From CANJBX01 sp035556735 (lineage in GTDB: Bacteria > Pseudomonadota > Alphaproteobacteria > Rhizobiales > Xanthobacteraceae), in the NCBI GenBank assembly GCA_035556735.1, contig DATMFF010000014.1, forward strand, positions 124,001-188,000: a stretch of DNA of 64,000 bases. The letters are read 5' to 3'. Shown here piece by piece: positions 8,850-18,195 of the stretch (position 1 is its first letter; each line of letters opens with the position of its first letter). A program made the translations under genes and the position numbers. Under the pieces are notes generated by a model that saw only the letters and a list, made by a program, of their open reading frames with translations, had not been told where the DNA came from and did not search any database.

Positions 8850-10754
8850 ATGTGCGGCATAGCCGGCCTCTGGCGGCTTGCGGGCGCCTCCGACGCGGAT
8901 CCCGCCGCGTCGGCCCTGCGCATGGCCGCGGCCATCGCGCACCGCGGACCCGACGGCCACGACGCCTGGGGCGACCCGGCGGCGGGGATTGGCCTTGGCC
9001 ACCGGCGCCTCGCGATCATCGACCTGTCGCCGACAGGCGCCCAGCCGATGCATTCGGTCAGCGGACGCTACGTCATCACCTACAACGGCGAGGTCTATAA
9101 CTTTCCGGAGCTGCGCCGCGAGCTGCAGGCGCGCGGACACACCTTCCGCGGCACCTCCGATACCGAGGTAATGCTGGCGGCCTGCGAGGAATGGGGGCCC
9201 GAAGCGGCGCTCCAGAAATTCCTCGGGATGTTTGCCTTTGCCCTCTTCGACCGGCAGGAGCGGACGCTGCGCCTGGTGCGCGACCGTCTCGGCGTCAAGC
9301 CGCTGTATTGGACCATCACGGACGGCCTCCTGCTGTTCGGCTCCGAATTGCGCGCGCTGATGGCGCATCCCCGCTTCAAGAAAACCGTGGACCCCGAAGC
9401 CATCGATGCGGTCGTGCGCCTGAGCTACGTCCCGGCGCCCGCCACGGTGTTCAGGGACGTATTCAAGCTGCCGCCCGGATCGATCCTGACCATCCGCCCT
9501 GGCCAAGAGCCGGCCCTCACACGGTATTGGAACCTCGTCGAGGTCGCCAACCGGGCGCCCCGCCCTTGGAAGCCGGCGGAAGCCATCGAGGCGATCGACG
9601 CGCTCCTGCGCGACTGCGTGGCACGCAGGCTGATCTCGGACGTGCCGCTGGGAGCGTTCCTTTCGGGCGGAACCGACTCCAGCGCCGTGGTGGCGCTGAT
9701 GCAGCATGTCTCGAACCAGCAGGCGAAGACCTACACCATCGCCATCGAAGACAAGACCTTCGATGAATCCGCGCAAGCGCGCGCGGTGGCCAGCCATCTC
9801 GGCACCGACCACACCGAAGTCACGCTCGCCCCTGACGCAGCCGTCGGGCTCGTCGACAAGATCGCGGACTGGTTCGACGAGCCCTTCGCCGATGCCTCGC
9901 AGCTGCCCACGTTTCTCGTCTCGCAGGCAACGCGCGCCCATGTGACAGTGGCGCTTTCGGGGGACGGCGGCGACGAACTGTTCGCCGGCTATCCAAAATA
10001 CGCGATATTGGAGCGCATCTGGCGTTATGCAGCGCTGCTGCCACGGCCGGCGCGGATGGCGGCCGCTGGACTGCTGACGGCGTCACCGGCCGCCCTTCTG
10101 CGCCTGTCCGCCGCGTTCGTCGATCCAGCCCGGGGAGAGCGCATCGGAGAGAAGGCGCGCCGTATCGCGGCGGCACTGGCGGCCGAGGGCATCGACGATG
10201 CGGCGGCCGCGGTTGCCACGGTCGGCCTCGATGCCCCGGGACTCGTCAACGATGCGACGGGGTCCTGTGGGCTTGCGCGTCCCGCGGACCTAGGCATGGG
10301 CGATATCGTGTCGCGCATGCAGGTCCAGGATATGCTGACCTACCTGCCCGACGACATTCTCACCAAGGTCGACCGCTGCAGCATGGCTGTATCCCTCGAG
10401 GCGCGTGAACCCCTGCTCGATCATCGGCTCATCGAGCTCGTGTGGTCGATGCCCGCGCCGCTGCGCCGCGGCAACGGCCGATCGAAATACCTGCTGCGCG
10501 AGGTCCTGGCCCGCTACGTCCCGCGTGAGTTGACCGACCGGCCAAAGCGCGGATTCTCGATCCCGGTCGGCGCTTGGCTCTCAGGACCGTGGCGAGACTG
10601 GGCGGAAGGCCTGTTGGAGCCGCAAGGCCTTGCCCGTTTCTTCGATGCGGCACGTGTGCGCTCGCTCTGGCAGCAGCATGGGCGGGGCCAGGACCACGCC
10701 ACGGCGCTGTGGAACATCCTGATGGTTCAAGCATGGGCGCGACAATGGCTCTGA
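8850..10754 (+). CDS. asnB: glutamine-hydrolysing asparagine synthase-type amidotransferase
   Basis: A 634-residue protein with the two AsnB domains in order. The N-terminal class II glutaminase begins MCGIAGLWRL, so Cys2 is the nucleophile after Met removal, with the HRGPDG and YNGEVYNFPELR motifs. The synthetase domain holds the ATP pyrophosphatase loop LSGGTDSSAV near residue 273 and SGDGGDELFAGYP near 370. Length matches AsnB/WbpS-type proteins. Biosynthetic AsnB makes asparagine from aspartate, glutamine and ATP. Copies embedded in polysaccharide clusters often amidate sugar carboxyl groups (for example uronamides), and position here makes that equally likely. The downstream GT4 gene overlaps its 3' end. 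Confidence 0.92.
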   Translation: MCGIAGLWRLAGASDADPAASALRMAAAIAHRGPDGHDAWGDPAAGIGLGHRRLAIIDLSPTGAQPMHSVSGRYVITYNGEVYNFPELRRELQARGHTFRGTSDTEVMLAACEEWGPEAALQKFLGMFAFALFDRQERTLRLVRDRLGVKPLYWTITDGLLLFGSELRALMAHPRFKKTVDPEAIDAVVRLSYVPAPATVFRDVFKLPPGSILTIRPGQEPALTRYWNLVEVANRAPRPWKPAEAIEAIDALLRDCVARRLISDVPLGAFLSGGTDSSAVVALMQHVSNQQAKTYTIAIEDKTFDESAQARAVASHLGTDHTEVTLAPDAAVGLVDKIADWFDEPFADASQLPTFLVSQATRAHVTVALSGDGGDELFAGYPKYAILERIWRYAALLPRPARMAAAGLLTASPAALLRLSAAFVDPARGERIGEKARRIAAALAAEGIDDAAAAVATVGLDAPGLVNDATGSCGLARPADLGMGDIVSRMQVQDMLTYLPDDILTKVDRCSMAVSLEAREPLLDHRLIELVWSMPAPLRRGNGRSKYLLREVLARYVPRELTDRPKRGFSIPVGAWLSGPWRDWAEGLLEPQGLARFFDAARVRSLWQQHGRGQDHATALWNILMVQAWARQWL

Positions 10755-11887
10755 GCAGGCGTCCTCCGCGCGTCCTCTACGTCGTGACGGAAGATTGGTA
10801 TTTCCTGTCGCATCGCCTTCCTATGGCCCGCGCGGCCAGGGCGGCCGGATTCGACATCCACGTGGCGACCAACGTCGGCTCCGGTGCTGCGGCAATCGAG
10901 CGTGAGGGCTTCACGCTTCATCGCGTGCCGTTCACGCGCGGACGTCTCTCGCCGATGGGCAACCTCGCAACGATCAAGGCCTTGCGGTCGGTCCAGCGTA
11001 AGGTGCGGCCGGAGATCGTTCACAGGGTGGCTCTCCAGCCGGTGGTGCTCAGCGCACTCGCCGGGATCGGTCTGCCCGCCGCCTCGGTCAATGCCATCAC
11101 TGGCCTGGGTCATTCCTTTATTGCCGACAGCATCAAGGCCCGCGTCGCCCGCGCGGCGATCGCAGGCACGCTCCGGGCGCTGATCAACCGCCGGGGGAGC
11201 ATCGCGCTCGTGCAGAATCCGGACGATGCGCAATTGCTGGCCGGCATGGGGTTCGCGCCGGGCCGTGTGGCCCTGATCCCGGGATCGGGCGTCGATACCA
11301 CCCGCCTTCAGGCGTCTGCCGAGACGCCGGGCCCGATCACCGCGGCGTTCGTTGGTCGATTGCTCGACGACAAGGGTATCCGCCCGCTGGTGGCTGCAAT
11401 GGGCCTGCTGCACGCGCGCGGGATCAATCTCGAACTGCTGATCGCCGGAACGCCCGATCCCGCCAACCCGGGCTCAATCACACGGCGAGAGATCGCGGCC
11501 TGGAGCAGCCAGCCGGGCATTACATACCTGGGGCACATGCACGACATCGCGGCGGTCTGGGCGCGCGCACACATTGCGGTGCTGCCATCACGCCGCGAGG
11601 GCCTCCCCAAAAGCCTGCTGGAAGCCGCGGCGTGCGGCCGGCCAATGGTCGCGACCGACGTGCCGGGGTGCCGCGAGGTGGCGGTCGCCGAGAAAACCGG
11701 CCTCCTGGTTCCTCCCGATGACCCACCTGCGTTGGCGCAGGCGCTCGAAAGGCTGGCGTGTGATGCGCACCTGCGTCAACGTATGGGCCAGGCAGCACGC
11801 GAGATGGCGGAAACGCGGTTTTCTGAAGTCGCCATCGGCCGTGCCACCGTTGACCTCTACCGTACGCTTATCGACAAGTCGCGCTGA
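10745..11887 (+). CDS. glycosyltransferase family 4
   Basis: A 380-residue GT-B enzyme. The N-terminal acceptor domain starts RVLYVVTEDWYFLSHRLP, a typical opening of PglA/WbpH/CapM-type transferases. The donor domain has AAFVGRLLDDKGIRPLV, the IAVLPSRREGLPKSLLEA segment containing the E-x7-E motif, and VATDVPGCREV. ATG 10745 overlaps the 3' end of asnB by 10 bp; ATG 10733 (four residues longer) is the alternative. Overlap with asnB and 21 bp to the next gene indicate one operon: amidotransferase, glycosyltransferase, priming transferase, epimerase. It probably adds the second sugar to the undecaprenyl-linked primer. Linkage and sugar are unknown. Confidence 0.88.
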   Translation: MALSRRPPRVLYVVTEDWYFLSHRLPMARAARAAGFDIHVATNVGSGAAAIEREGFTLHRVPFTRGRLSPMGNLATIKALRSVQRKVRPEIVHRVALQPVVLSALAGIGLPAASVNAITGLGHSFIADSIKARVARAAIAGTLRALINRRGSIALVQNPDDAQLLAGMGFAPGRVALIPGSGVDTTRLQASAETPGPITAAFVGRLLDDKGIRPLVAAMGLLHARGINLELLIAGTPDPANPGSITRREIAAWSSQPGITYLGHMHDIAAVWARAHIAVLPSRREGLPKSLLEAAACGRPMVATDVPGCREVAVAEKTGLLVPPDDPPALAQALERLACDAHLRQRMGQAAREMAETRFSEVAIGRATVDLYRTLIDKSR

Positions 11888-11908
11888 CCATCCGGCTGCT
11901 GACTCTCC

Positions 11909-12922
11909 ATGATGACACCGTCCATCGCGCTGCTCCTTCCCGTGGTGGCAGCGTTCATATCCGCCGCGCTGATCGTAGTCTTGCAGCCATTACTGGCACG
12001 CTACGCGATGGCGCGTCCGAACGCTCGTTCGTCGCACGTAGTCCCGACCCCCCAAGGCGGCGGCATTGCGGTGGTGGCCGCCACGATTGCGGTGGCGGTA
12101 CCAGCGCTGGCGATGTCATCACCGCCGCCGGCGGACCTCTCCCAGATCTTGATTCTCTGTGGGTCGGCCGCGTGTCTCGCCGTCGTTGGCGCGATTGACG
12201 ACATCCGTACGATCGATGCGATACCACGCCTCGTCATGCAGTTCGTCGCAGTCGGCGTCGTGATCGGCCTGCTGCCCGACGATATCCACATCGTGCCCTC
12301 CCTGCCGCTCTGGCTCGAACGCATCATGCTGATGGTCGGCGGCGTGTGGTTCGTCAATCTCACGAACTTCATGGACGGCATCGATTGGATGACCGTCACG
12401 GAAACCGTGACAATCGTCGTCGGCCTGCTGCTGCTCGCATTCATGGGAATGCTGCCATTAGGTCCCGCTGTGGTCGCGCTCGCGCTGCTCGGCGCAATTC
12501 TCGGGTTCGCGCCATTCAACAGGCCGGTGGCGAAGCTCTTTCTCGGCGATGTCGGCAGCCTGCCGCTGGGTCTGATCGTATTCTGGCTGCTGGTGCAGCT
12601 CGCAGATAACGGGCAGATCGCGGCTGCGGTGATCTTGCCATTGTATTATCTCGCGGATGCGACCATCACATTGCTCGTCCGCATCGGGAGGCGCGAGCCC
12701 ATCATGCAGGCGCACCGCGGCCACTTCTATCAGCAAGCCACTGCCCTGGGCCTGAGCGTCCCGCAGGTCATCGCACGCATCGCGATATTGAACGGCTTGC
12801 TGATCATCCTCGCGCTCCTATCCGTAGCGATCGACGGAGCGGCCGTCGATGCCGCTGCGATCGGCGTTGGCTGCCTGGCAGTGGCATTGCTGTTGCGGCG
12901 GCTGGCCAAGGGTAAGAATTGA
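11909..12922 (+). CDS. WecA/WbpL-like undecaprenyl-phosphate sugar-1-phosphate transferase
   Basis: A 337-residue integral membrane protein with about ten helices, of the MraY/WecA/WbpL family. The conserved cytoplasmic motifs are present in order: PTPQGGGIAVV near residue 47, GAIDDIR (the DD pair) near 93, NLTNFMDGID near 150, PVAKLFLGDVGS near 205, and a C-terminal HRGHFYQ (the HRgH loop) near 270. The enzyme transfers an N-acetylhexosamine-1-phosphate (GlcNAc-1-P, or FucNAc/QuiNAc-1-P in WbpL) to undecaprenyl phosphate and so starts O-unit assembly. Its stop overlaps the start of the epimerase gene (TGATG), so the pair is coupled. The dehydratase at 13846 could supply its dideoxy-aminosugar donor. 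Confidence 0.92.
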   Translation: MMTPSIALLLPVVAAFISAALIVVLQPLLARYAMARPNARSSHVVPTPQGGGIAVVAATIAVAVPALAMSSPPPADLSQILILCGSAACLAVVGAIDDIRTIDAIPRLVMQFVAVGVVIGLLPDDIHIVPSLPLWLERIMLMVGGVWFVNLTNFMDGIDWMTVTETVTIVVGLLLLAFMGMLPLGPAVVALALLGAILGFAPFNRPVAKLFLGDVGSLPLGLIVFWLLVQLADNGQIAAAVILPLYYLADATITLLVRIGRREPIMQAHRGHFYQQATALGLSVPQVIARIAILNGLLIILALLSVAIDGAAVDAAAIGVGCLAVALLLRRLAKGKN

Positions 12923-13842
12923 TGCGCGTCCTGGTGACCGGCGCATCCGGCTTTGTGGGACGCGAGACGGTCCGTACGCTGGCGCAACGCGGACATGAGG
13001 TACGGGCGGCCAGCCGCCGCGGCATCGGAATCCCGGGCGGCGTTGCCGCCGCCGCGCACGGCGACATTTCCGATATCGACTGGTCGCGCATGCTCGCCGG
13101 CTGCGACGCCGTAGTCCATCTGGCCGGGATCGCGCATATCAGTGCAGGTATCCCGGAGGCCACCTACGATCGCATCAACCATCAGGCCACACGCGCCCTG
13201 GCCCATGCGGCTGCGCGCGAGGGGATCAAGCGATTCGTTCTAATGTCGTCAATCCGCGCACAAAGCGGACCTGCCGCCGACCACGCACTGACCGAGGATG
13301 AACAGGCCAACCCGACCGATGCCTATGGGCGATCGAAGCTTGCCGCGGAGAGAGCCGTCGAAGAGACACTCCTTCCCTACACGATGTTGCGGCCCGTGGT
13401 CGTCTATGGACCGGGCGCCAAAGGCAACGTCGCGACGTTGTTGCGCCTCGCCGCGCTTCCAATGCCGCTGCCGTTCGGAGCTCTCCTCGGCCGGCGCTCG
13501 CTGGTCAGCCTCGCTGCACTCGTCGATGCCATCGATTTCTCCCTTCAGCACGCGCCGCCGCGCCAGACCTACATCGTAGCGGACCGCGCGCCGGTCTCGC
13601 TGCCGCAGATGATCGCGGCGCTGAGACACGGACTGGGTCGGCCGCCGGGGCTCTTTCCCGTACCGCCTTCCGTGTTGAAGCTTCTGCTGCGAGTTGCCGG
13701 AAAGGCGGATCTCCTGGAGCGTATTGACGGTGACCTGATCGCCAGTCCGGCCAAACTGATCGAGGCCGGCTGGCGCGGCGCAACCGACAGTGCCACCGCC
13801 CTTGAGCACCTCGCCCGGACAACGGTCTCTGCCGGAAGGTGA
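12922..13842 (+). CDS. NAD-dependent epimerase/dehydratase (extended SDR)
   Basis: A 306-residue extended short-chain dehydrogenase. It has the N-terminal nucleotide-binding motif TGASGFVG, the DISD/VVHLAG region, a catalytic SSIRAQ serine and the YGRSK (Tyr-x3-Lys) pair near residue 136. Start is the ATG at 12922 that overlaps the wecA-like stop. In the WbpV/WbnK-type group to which it is most similar, such proteins epimerise or reduce UDP-4-keto-hexosamines, which fits a step between the WbpM/CapD-like dehydratase (13846, convergent) and the WecA/WbpL-like transferase. A paralogue of the same architecture lies at 49648-50586. Confidence 0.88.
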   Translation: MRVLVTGASGFVGRETVRTLAQRGHEVRAASRRGIGIPGGVAAAAHGDISDIDWSRMLAGCDAVVHLAGIAHISAGIPEATYDRINHQATRALAHAAAREGIKRFVLMSSIRAQSGPAADHALTEDEQANPTDAYGRSKLAAERAVEETLLPYTMLRPVVVYGPGAKGNVATLLRLAALPMPLPFGALLGRRSLVSLAALVDAIDFSLQHAPPRQTYIVADRAPVSLPQMIAALRHGLGRPPGLFPVPPSVLKLLLRVAGKADLLERIDGDLIASPAKLIEAGWRGATDSATALEHLARTTVSAGR

Positions 13843-13845
13843 CTG

Positions 13846-15756
13846 TCAGACCGCCTGTTTGCGCGACGCAGCCGGGTCTCCGCGCAGCATCCAGTCGAGC
13901 ACGCCCCGCTCGCCGCGCGCGATGGCATGATCGAGGTTTTCAAGCCAGCCCCGCACGGTTTCGAGCGATGGTTGTGCCGGCCGCGCGGCGACGATGCCCG
14001 GCATGCCGATATCGGTCACCGGTTCCTCCGAGGCGAACAGGATCTCGTTGAGCCGTTCCCCCGGCCGAACCCCGGTGAACACGACTTCGATGTCGCGGCC
14101 CGGCTCCAGCCCCGAGAGGCGGATGAGACGCTCGGCCAAGTCCACGATCTTCACCGGCTGGCCCATGTTCAAGACGTACACGCCGACCTCGCCGGCCTCT
14201 GGACTAAGCGCGTGTGTGGCCGACGTGATCACGAGGTCGCAAGCCTCGCGGATGGTCATGAAGTAGCGAACCATGTCCGGATGCGTGACGGTTACGGGGC
14301 CGCCGGCCTCGATCTGTGCCTTGAACTTCGGCACTACCGATCCGTTTGACGCCAGAACGTTCCCGAACCGGACGGAGATGAGGCGCGTTGGCGACGACGA
14401 GGACGCGTGGGCAAGATCCGCGTCGAGCGCCTGGCAATACATCTCAGCCAACCGTTTCGTCGCGCCGAGCACCGACACCGGCTCGATCGCCTTGTCAGTC
14501 GAGATCATCACCATTGCTTCGGCATGCGCCGCCACCGCGGCATCGGCGACATTCACAGAGCCGAAGACATTGGTCCGCACCCCTTCGCCCCAGTCGCGCT
14601 CGAGAATCGGGACATGCTTGAGCGCCGCTGCATGAAACACGAGGTCGGGCTTGAACTCGGCCGTCAGCTTGAAGATACGGTCGCGATCGCGCACGTCGGC
14701 AATTCGGCCTTCGATCCGGCTCGCGGACAGCTTGCCGTGCAGCATCTCCATGACCGCGTGAAGCGCCGGCTCGGAGTTCTCCAGCACCAGCAGGCGGGCG
14801 ACACCGAAGGTGACGAGGCGGTCGCATATCTCCATGCCGATAGAACCACCGCCGCCGGTCACGATGGCCGACTTTCCACGGGCGAAGTTCTCCAAACGGC
14901 GATAATCGATCCTGACGCTGGGCCGTACGAGCAGATCCTCCACGTTGACGGGCGCCAGACGTAACGCATCGCCGCCTTCGTCGAGTGACGGCAGACGACT
15001 GGTCGTCAGTCCGAGCCGCCGCGCGCGCATCAGCAGGCTTTCGGGCGCCGCGTCCGGCGCGAGCGCGCTCGCCGTCATGACCAGACGTGTCACGGTGGTG
15101 CCGCGGGCGGCGAGGTCGGCCACCACGCGCTCAATATCGCCATAGTCGCCAAGCACCGGCACGCCACGGATGGCTTGGCCTTGATCGGCCGAAGAAGATG
15201 AGAGAATGCCGACCGGACGGATCTTGCTCACCGCTCCGCTCTCGACCGACCGCACGAGCACATCCGCATCCGCGGCACGTCCGACGATCAGGGTGGGAGG
15301 CGCTGCCACGTCACGAGCGCGCACCAGGGTGCGGGTATACCGAAAATATCTGTAGGCAACGCGAGGTCCCGCCAGGAAGACGACCTGCAGGAACCAGTAC
15401 AGAACGATGGTGATCTTGCCGAAAAAGAATGTCCCATAAAGATTGGGCGACAGCAGCACGTAGTCGAGCGCCAGCAGGCCGACGGCAAGCACGGTGGCCG
15501 CCTTGAGGATCTGCACGAACTCCGGCAGCGAGGTGAATCGCCATTTCGACTTCTGCAGGCCGAAGGCGAGGTACACGCCACCTGCGCAGAACACGACCAC
15601 CGGCAGTAGGACGACGAGGATGTCGTGCCGCTGATCGATGAAAGCTTCCTCAAACCGTATGTAGAATGCCGCCAGCACAGCCAGCGCGGTCACGAGCAGG
15701 TCGTGCGCCAGAATCAGCCACATGCGCGGCGTGAATTTCGCCAGACCAATCATCAT
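13846..15756 (-). CDS. WbpM/CapD-like UDP-N-acetylhexosamine 4,6-dehydratase, membrane-bound
   Basis: A 636-residue protein. The N-terminus has four membrane helices (residues 12-130), then a CoA-binding-like Rossmann region (150-270) and a C-terminal SDR catalytic domain beginning with VTGGGGSIGMEICDRL near residue 300. The catalytic segment reads MISTDKA and then SVLGATKR, the arrangement typical of WbpM/CapD in which the SDR tyrosine is replaced by a hydrophobic residue (leucine here). The family converts UDP-GlcNAc to the 4-keto-6-deoxy intermediate for QuiNAc/FucNAc-type sugars of O-antigens. It converges with the epimerase gene (3-bp gap). A second ATG lies one codon in. Confidence 0.93.
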   Translation of the reverse strand: MMIGLAKFTPRMWLILAHDLLVTALAVLAAFYIRFEEAFIDQRHDILVVLLPVVVFCAGGVYLAFGLQKSKWRFTSLPEFVQILKAATVLAVGLLALDYVLLSPNLYGTFFFGKITIVLYWFLQVVFLAGPRVAYRYFRYTRTLVRARDVAAPPTLIVGRAADADVLVRSVESGAVSKIRPVGILSSSSADQGQAIRGVPVLGDYGDIERVVADLAARGTTVTRLVMTASALAPDAAPESLLMRARRLGLTTSRLPSLDEGGDALRLAPVNVEDLLVRPSVRIDYRRLENFARGKSAIVTGGGGSIGMEICDRLVTFGVARLLVLENSEPALHAVMEMLHGKLSASRIEGRIADVRDRDRIFKLTAEFKPDLVFHAAALKHVPILERDWGEGVRTNVFGSVNVADAAVAAHAEAMVMISTDKAIEPVSVLGATKRLAEMYCQALDADLAHASSSSPTRLISVRFGNVLASNGSVVPKFKAQIEAGGPVTVTHPDMVRYFMTIREACDLVITSATHALSPEAGEVGVYVLNMGQPVKIVDLAERLIRLSGLEPGRDIEVVFTGVRPGERLNEILFASEEPVTDIGMPGIVAARPAQPSLETVRGWLENLDHAIARGERGVLDWMLRGDPAASRKQAV

Positions 15757-15892
15757 CCCACCCGCTGCGAGCCCGGCCCGCCTCCGGCGGTTCTAACCCA
15801 TGATCGAGAAAATTGCAGGTGTTTCAATGGCGCCTCGCCAAAGCCGCACCACACAGACCGGCACCGCCAGCGGGCTCGTCCGTGCCCATCCG

Positions 15893-16975
15893 TCATACCC
15901 GACCAGCCGCACGACGAAATGCAAGCGCCTGATCGACAGCAGGCATGACCGAGGAAGGAAGAAGCTCATCCAGGCATCGGCTGCGGCTTTCGCGGTGGAG
16001 GTCACATCCCTCGCTCTGACAGGGAAGGCAGGGAAGCGGGTTCTGGACCAGCCAGACATTGCCCCGCTGCTGAACGTGAGCGGCGGCTTGCCATGGTTGC
16101 GCGAGTCCATCTTTCGGCCACGGGCCCCACAGACGAGGATCCGTCGGCCCATAGAGCGCCACGGTCGGCGCGCCCGCCGCCGCGGCGAGATGCGTGACGG
16201 ACGTATCCGGTCCGACAAAAACCTGTGCCTGTGCAAGCAGCGCCGAAATCTCGTGCCAGGTGAGCGCGCCGTCCACGCGCGCAACGGCGGGGGCGGCCGC
16301 CAGCAACTCATCCAGATAGGCTCGTTCCACCGCCGCAGGTCCCCCGGTCACCAGGACCTTCAAATTCCGATCGGCGAGTTCACGAATCAAGGTGCGCCAG
16401 CCATCAACCGTCCAGCGCTTGTAGCGAAACATCGGCGTTGGATGGATCATCGCATATGCCGTGTCGGGGATGAGGTCGTCGCGCACGGGGCGAGCCGGGC
16501 AAACAACCTCGCCGACGCGGGCTACACCGAGGGCGTCAGCCAGCCGCAGCGTTTCCTCGACCCGATGCAACCCCTCGCCCACCGATACGGGCCGCGTGAG
16601 CAGAGCGCGCTTGATGCGATCGATGGCTCGCGCCGATCCCGCCGGACCGACACTCACCCTGCCTGCCAGGACGGCGAAAAAAGTCGGCCGATCGCCCCCC
16701 TGCGTCGAGACGGCAATGTCGTAGCGACGCGCAAGGCGCGCCGCCAACATCAAACTTTCCTGAGCGGTCGGACGCGCCGGCATCGCGAGAACACGATCGA
16801 CGTCGGGATTGCCGGCCAAGATCGCCGTCGTATCGCTGAAGACCAACACGTCGATGCGCGCATTCGGCCAGGCGCGCCGAATGCTTCGGATCAGCGGCGT
16901 CGTGAGCAGCACATCACCTAGACGGCGCAGGGCGACCACCAGAACGCGCGTCGGGGCAACCGGGACGGCCGTCAT
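15893..16975 (-). CDS. glycosyltransferase family 9 (heptosyltransferase-like)
   Basis: A 360-residue GT-B protein of the ADP-heptose:LPS heptosyltransferase family. It begins RVLVVALRRLGDVLLTTPL, the hallmark N-terminus, and has the MIHPTPMFRYKRW (cf. HPGaS..KRW) segment, VFVGPDTSVTHLAAAAG and VALYGPTDPRLWGPW of the donor site. The C-terminal CLPCQSEGCDLHRESRSRC cysteines are also typical. ATG 16975 overlaps the stop of the O-antigen ligase gene as ATGA. It probably adds a heptose or hexose to the LPS core. It is the last gene of the run beginning with hldD. Confidence 0.9.
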   Translation of the reverse strand: MTAVPVAPTRVLVVALRRLGDVLLTTPLIRSIRRAWPNARIDVLVFSDTTAILAGNPDVDRVLAMPARPTAQESLMLAARLARRYDIAVSTQGGDRPTFFAVLAGRVSVGPAGSARAIDRIKRALLTRPVSVGEGLHRVEETLRLADALGVARVGEVVCPARPVRDDLIPDTAYAMIHPTPMFRYKRWTVDGWRTLIRELADRNLKVLVTGGPAAVERAYLDELLAAAPAVARVDGALTWHEISALLAQAQVFVGPDTSVTHLAAAAGAPTVALYGPTDPRLWGPWPKDGLAQPWQAAAHVQQRGNVWLVQNPLPCLPCQSEGCDLHRESRSRCLDELLPSSVMPAVDQALAFRRAAGRV

Positions 16976-18195
16976 GATTTGGTTTGTGCGCGCCGGCGGA
17001 TAACCATGCCGCCCACGATGCCGACTCCGAGGACGTAAAGCCAGCCGTGGGTGAAGTCGAAAAGATGCGAATTGAACAGCGAGCCAACGACGTTCTGAAC
17101 CACGACCGCGAGCCCGATCCATTCCAGAGCGCCAGCCCCAACAAACAACCACATGTGGGCCACCCAGAGCGCAACCAGCACCGCTATACCGATGCACCCC
17201 AGCTGTATCCCAACCGCGAAAACCTGATTGTGCGGATTGGATGCCTGTTCCCGCGCCGGATCGGCGGCACTGCGCCGAAACATCTCACGTATCGAGCCGG
17301 TCCCGTGCCCGATCAGTGGCGCGCCCGCTATGAATGCCACCGATTGCCGCCAGAAATAGAGCCGGGCACCGACCGACGTGTCGGCCGAGGGATCGCTTGC
17401 CTCGATCTCCGCCGGAATATGGACGACGCGTTCGCGCAGGTAGGGGGACGACGTCCAGGCGAGTACGGCACAGAGAACGACGCTCGTGAAGAACACAAGC
17501 AACTGAAGACGAGTGAAGTGCCTCAGCCCGAGCAATGCCAACAACACAGCCAACGTCACAAGCGTCGTGCGGGCCGTCGCGACGAACGCCACGTTCAGCA
17601 GGAAGACGACCCCTACAGCGGCCATGCCCAGCGCATGACGCCATTGTTCACATCTCGATGCAGTCACCGCGCGATCAAACAGCACCAGCGCGCAGAGAGC
17701 GAAAATTCCACTCTGAATCACGTAATCCTTGACGGGCACCCCCCGCGGAAATCCGCGCGAGGGCAAATCGGAGAAGATGAGCACCAGCCACGAATAGGCG
17801 AGCAGGACAGTTGCCGATACGAAAAACGCTTTAAGCGGCCACTCGCCGTGATCCGATCGGGCAAATTGAAACAGCAGCAGCGGGATCGCGAGGAACTTCG
17901 CGAACTGCGCAAGGCCTGCGATCCGCTCGTTCCACGGCAAGTTGCCTCCCCATGCCAGCCCAAGCGCTGCCAGGAGAAATAAGGCGACCGGGAGCCACGC
18001 CGCAGGCATGGCGAAGATTCGCCTGAGCGAGGCCACATCGAGGGTTGGCAGCAGGGCCACAAGCCACAGCGCGGCTAAGATGCTGGTCGCCGAGGTCGAC
18101 CACGGCAGAGACGCCGCAAGCGCTGCCGCCAGCCAATCGGCACTTCGCTCGAAACGCAAGCGGCTGAACGGACCGGCAACCGGAAGCGCAATCAT
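16972..18195 (-). CDS. O-antigen ligase/polymerase family protein (WaaL/Wzy type)
   Basis: A 407-residue polytopic membrane protein with about ten helices and one large periplasmic loop. The Wzy_C/WaaL signature is in that loop: APLIGHGTGSIREMF followed by NPHNQVFAVGIQLG, including the histidine that is essential in WaaL. Upstream is an arginine after a helix (FVATARTTLVTL) also conserved in ligases. The protein joins O-antigen to lipid A-core, or polymerises repeat units; the two functions cannot be separated from sequence. Start at ATG 18195, which overlaps the upstream stop (ATGA); a longer in-frame extension to 18357 lacks support. Confidence 0.88.
   Translation of the reverse strand: MIALPVAGPFSRLRFERSADWLAAALAASLPWSTSATSILAALWLVALLPTLDVASLRRIFAMPAAWLPVALFLLAALGLAWGGNLPWNERIAGLAQFAKFLAIPLLLFQFARSDHGEWPLKAFFVSATVLLAYSWLVLIFSDLPSRGFPRGVPVKDYVIQSGIFALCALVLFDRAVTASRCEQWRHALGMAAVGVVFLLNVAFVATARTTLVTLAVLLALLGLRHFTRLQLLVFFTSVVLCAVLAWTSSPYLRERVVHIPAEIEASDPSADTSVGARLYFWRQSVAFIAGAPLIGHGTGSIREMFRRSAADPAREQASNPHNQVFAVGIQLGCIGIAVLVALWVAHMWLFVGAGALEWIGLAVVVQNVVGSLFNSHLFDFTHGWLYVLGVGIVGGMVIRRRAQTKS

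Noticed and set aside
8817..9941. A 374-codon minus-strand frame opposite asnB
   Set aside because: Antisense to a clear AsnB domain, composition atypical and no ribosome binding site.
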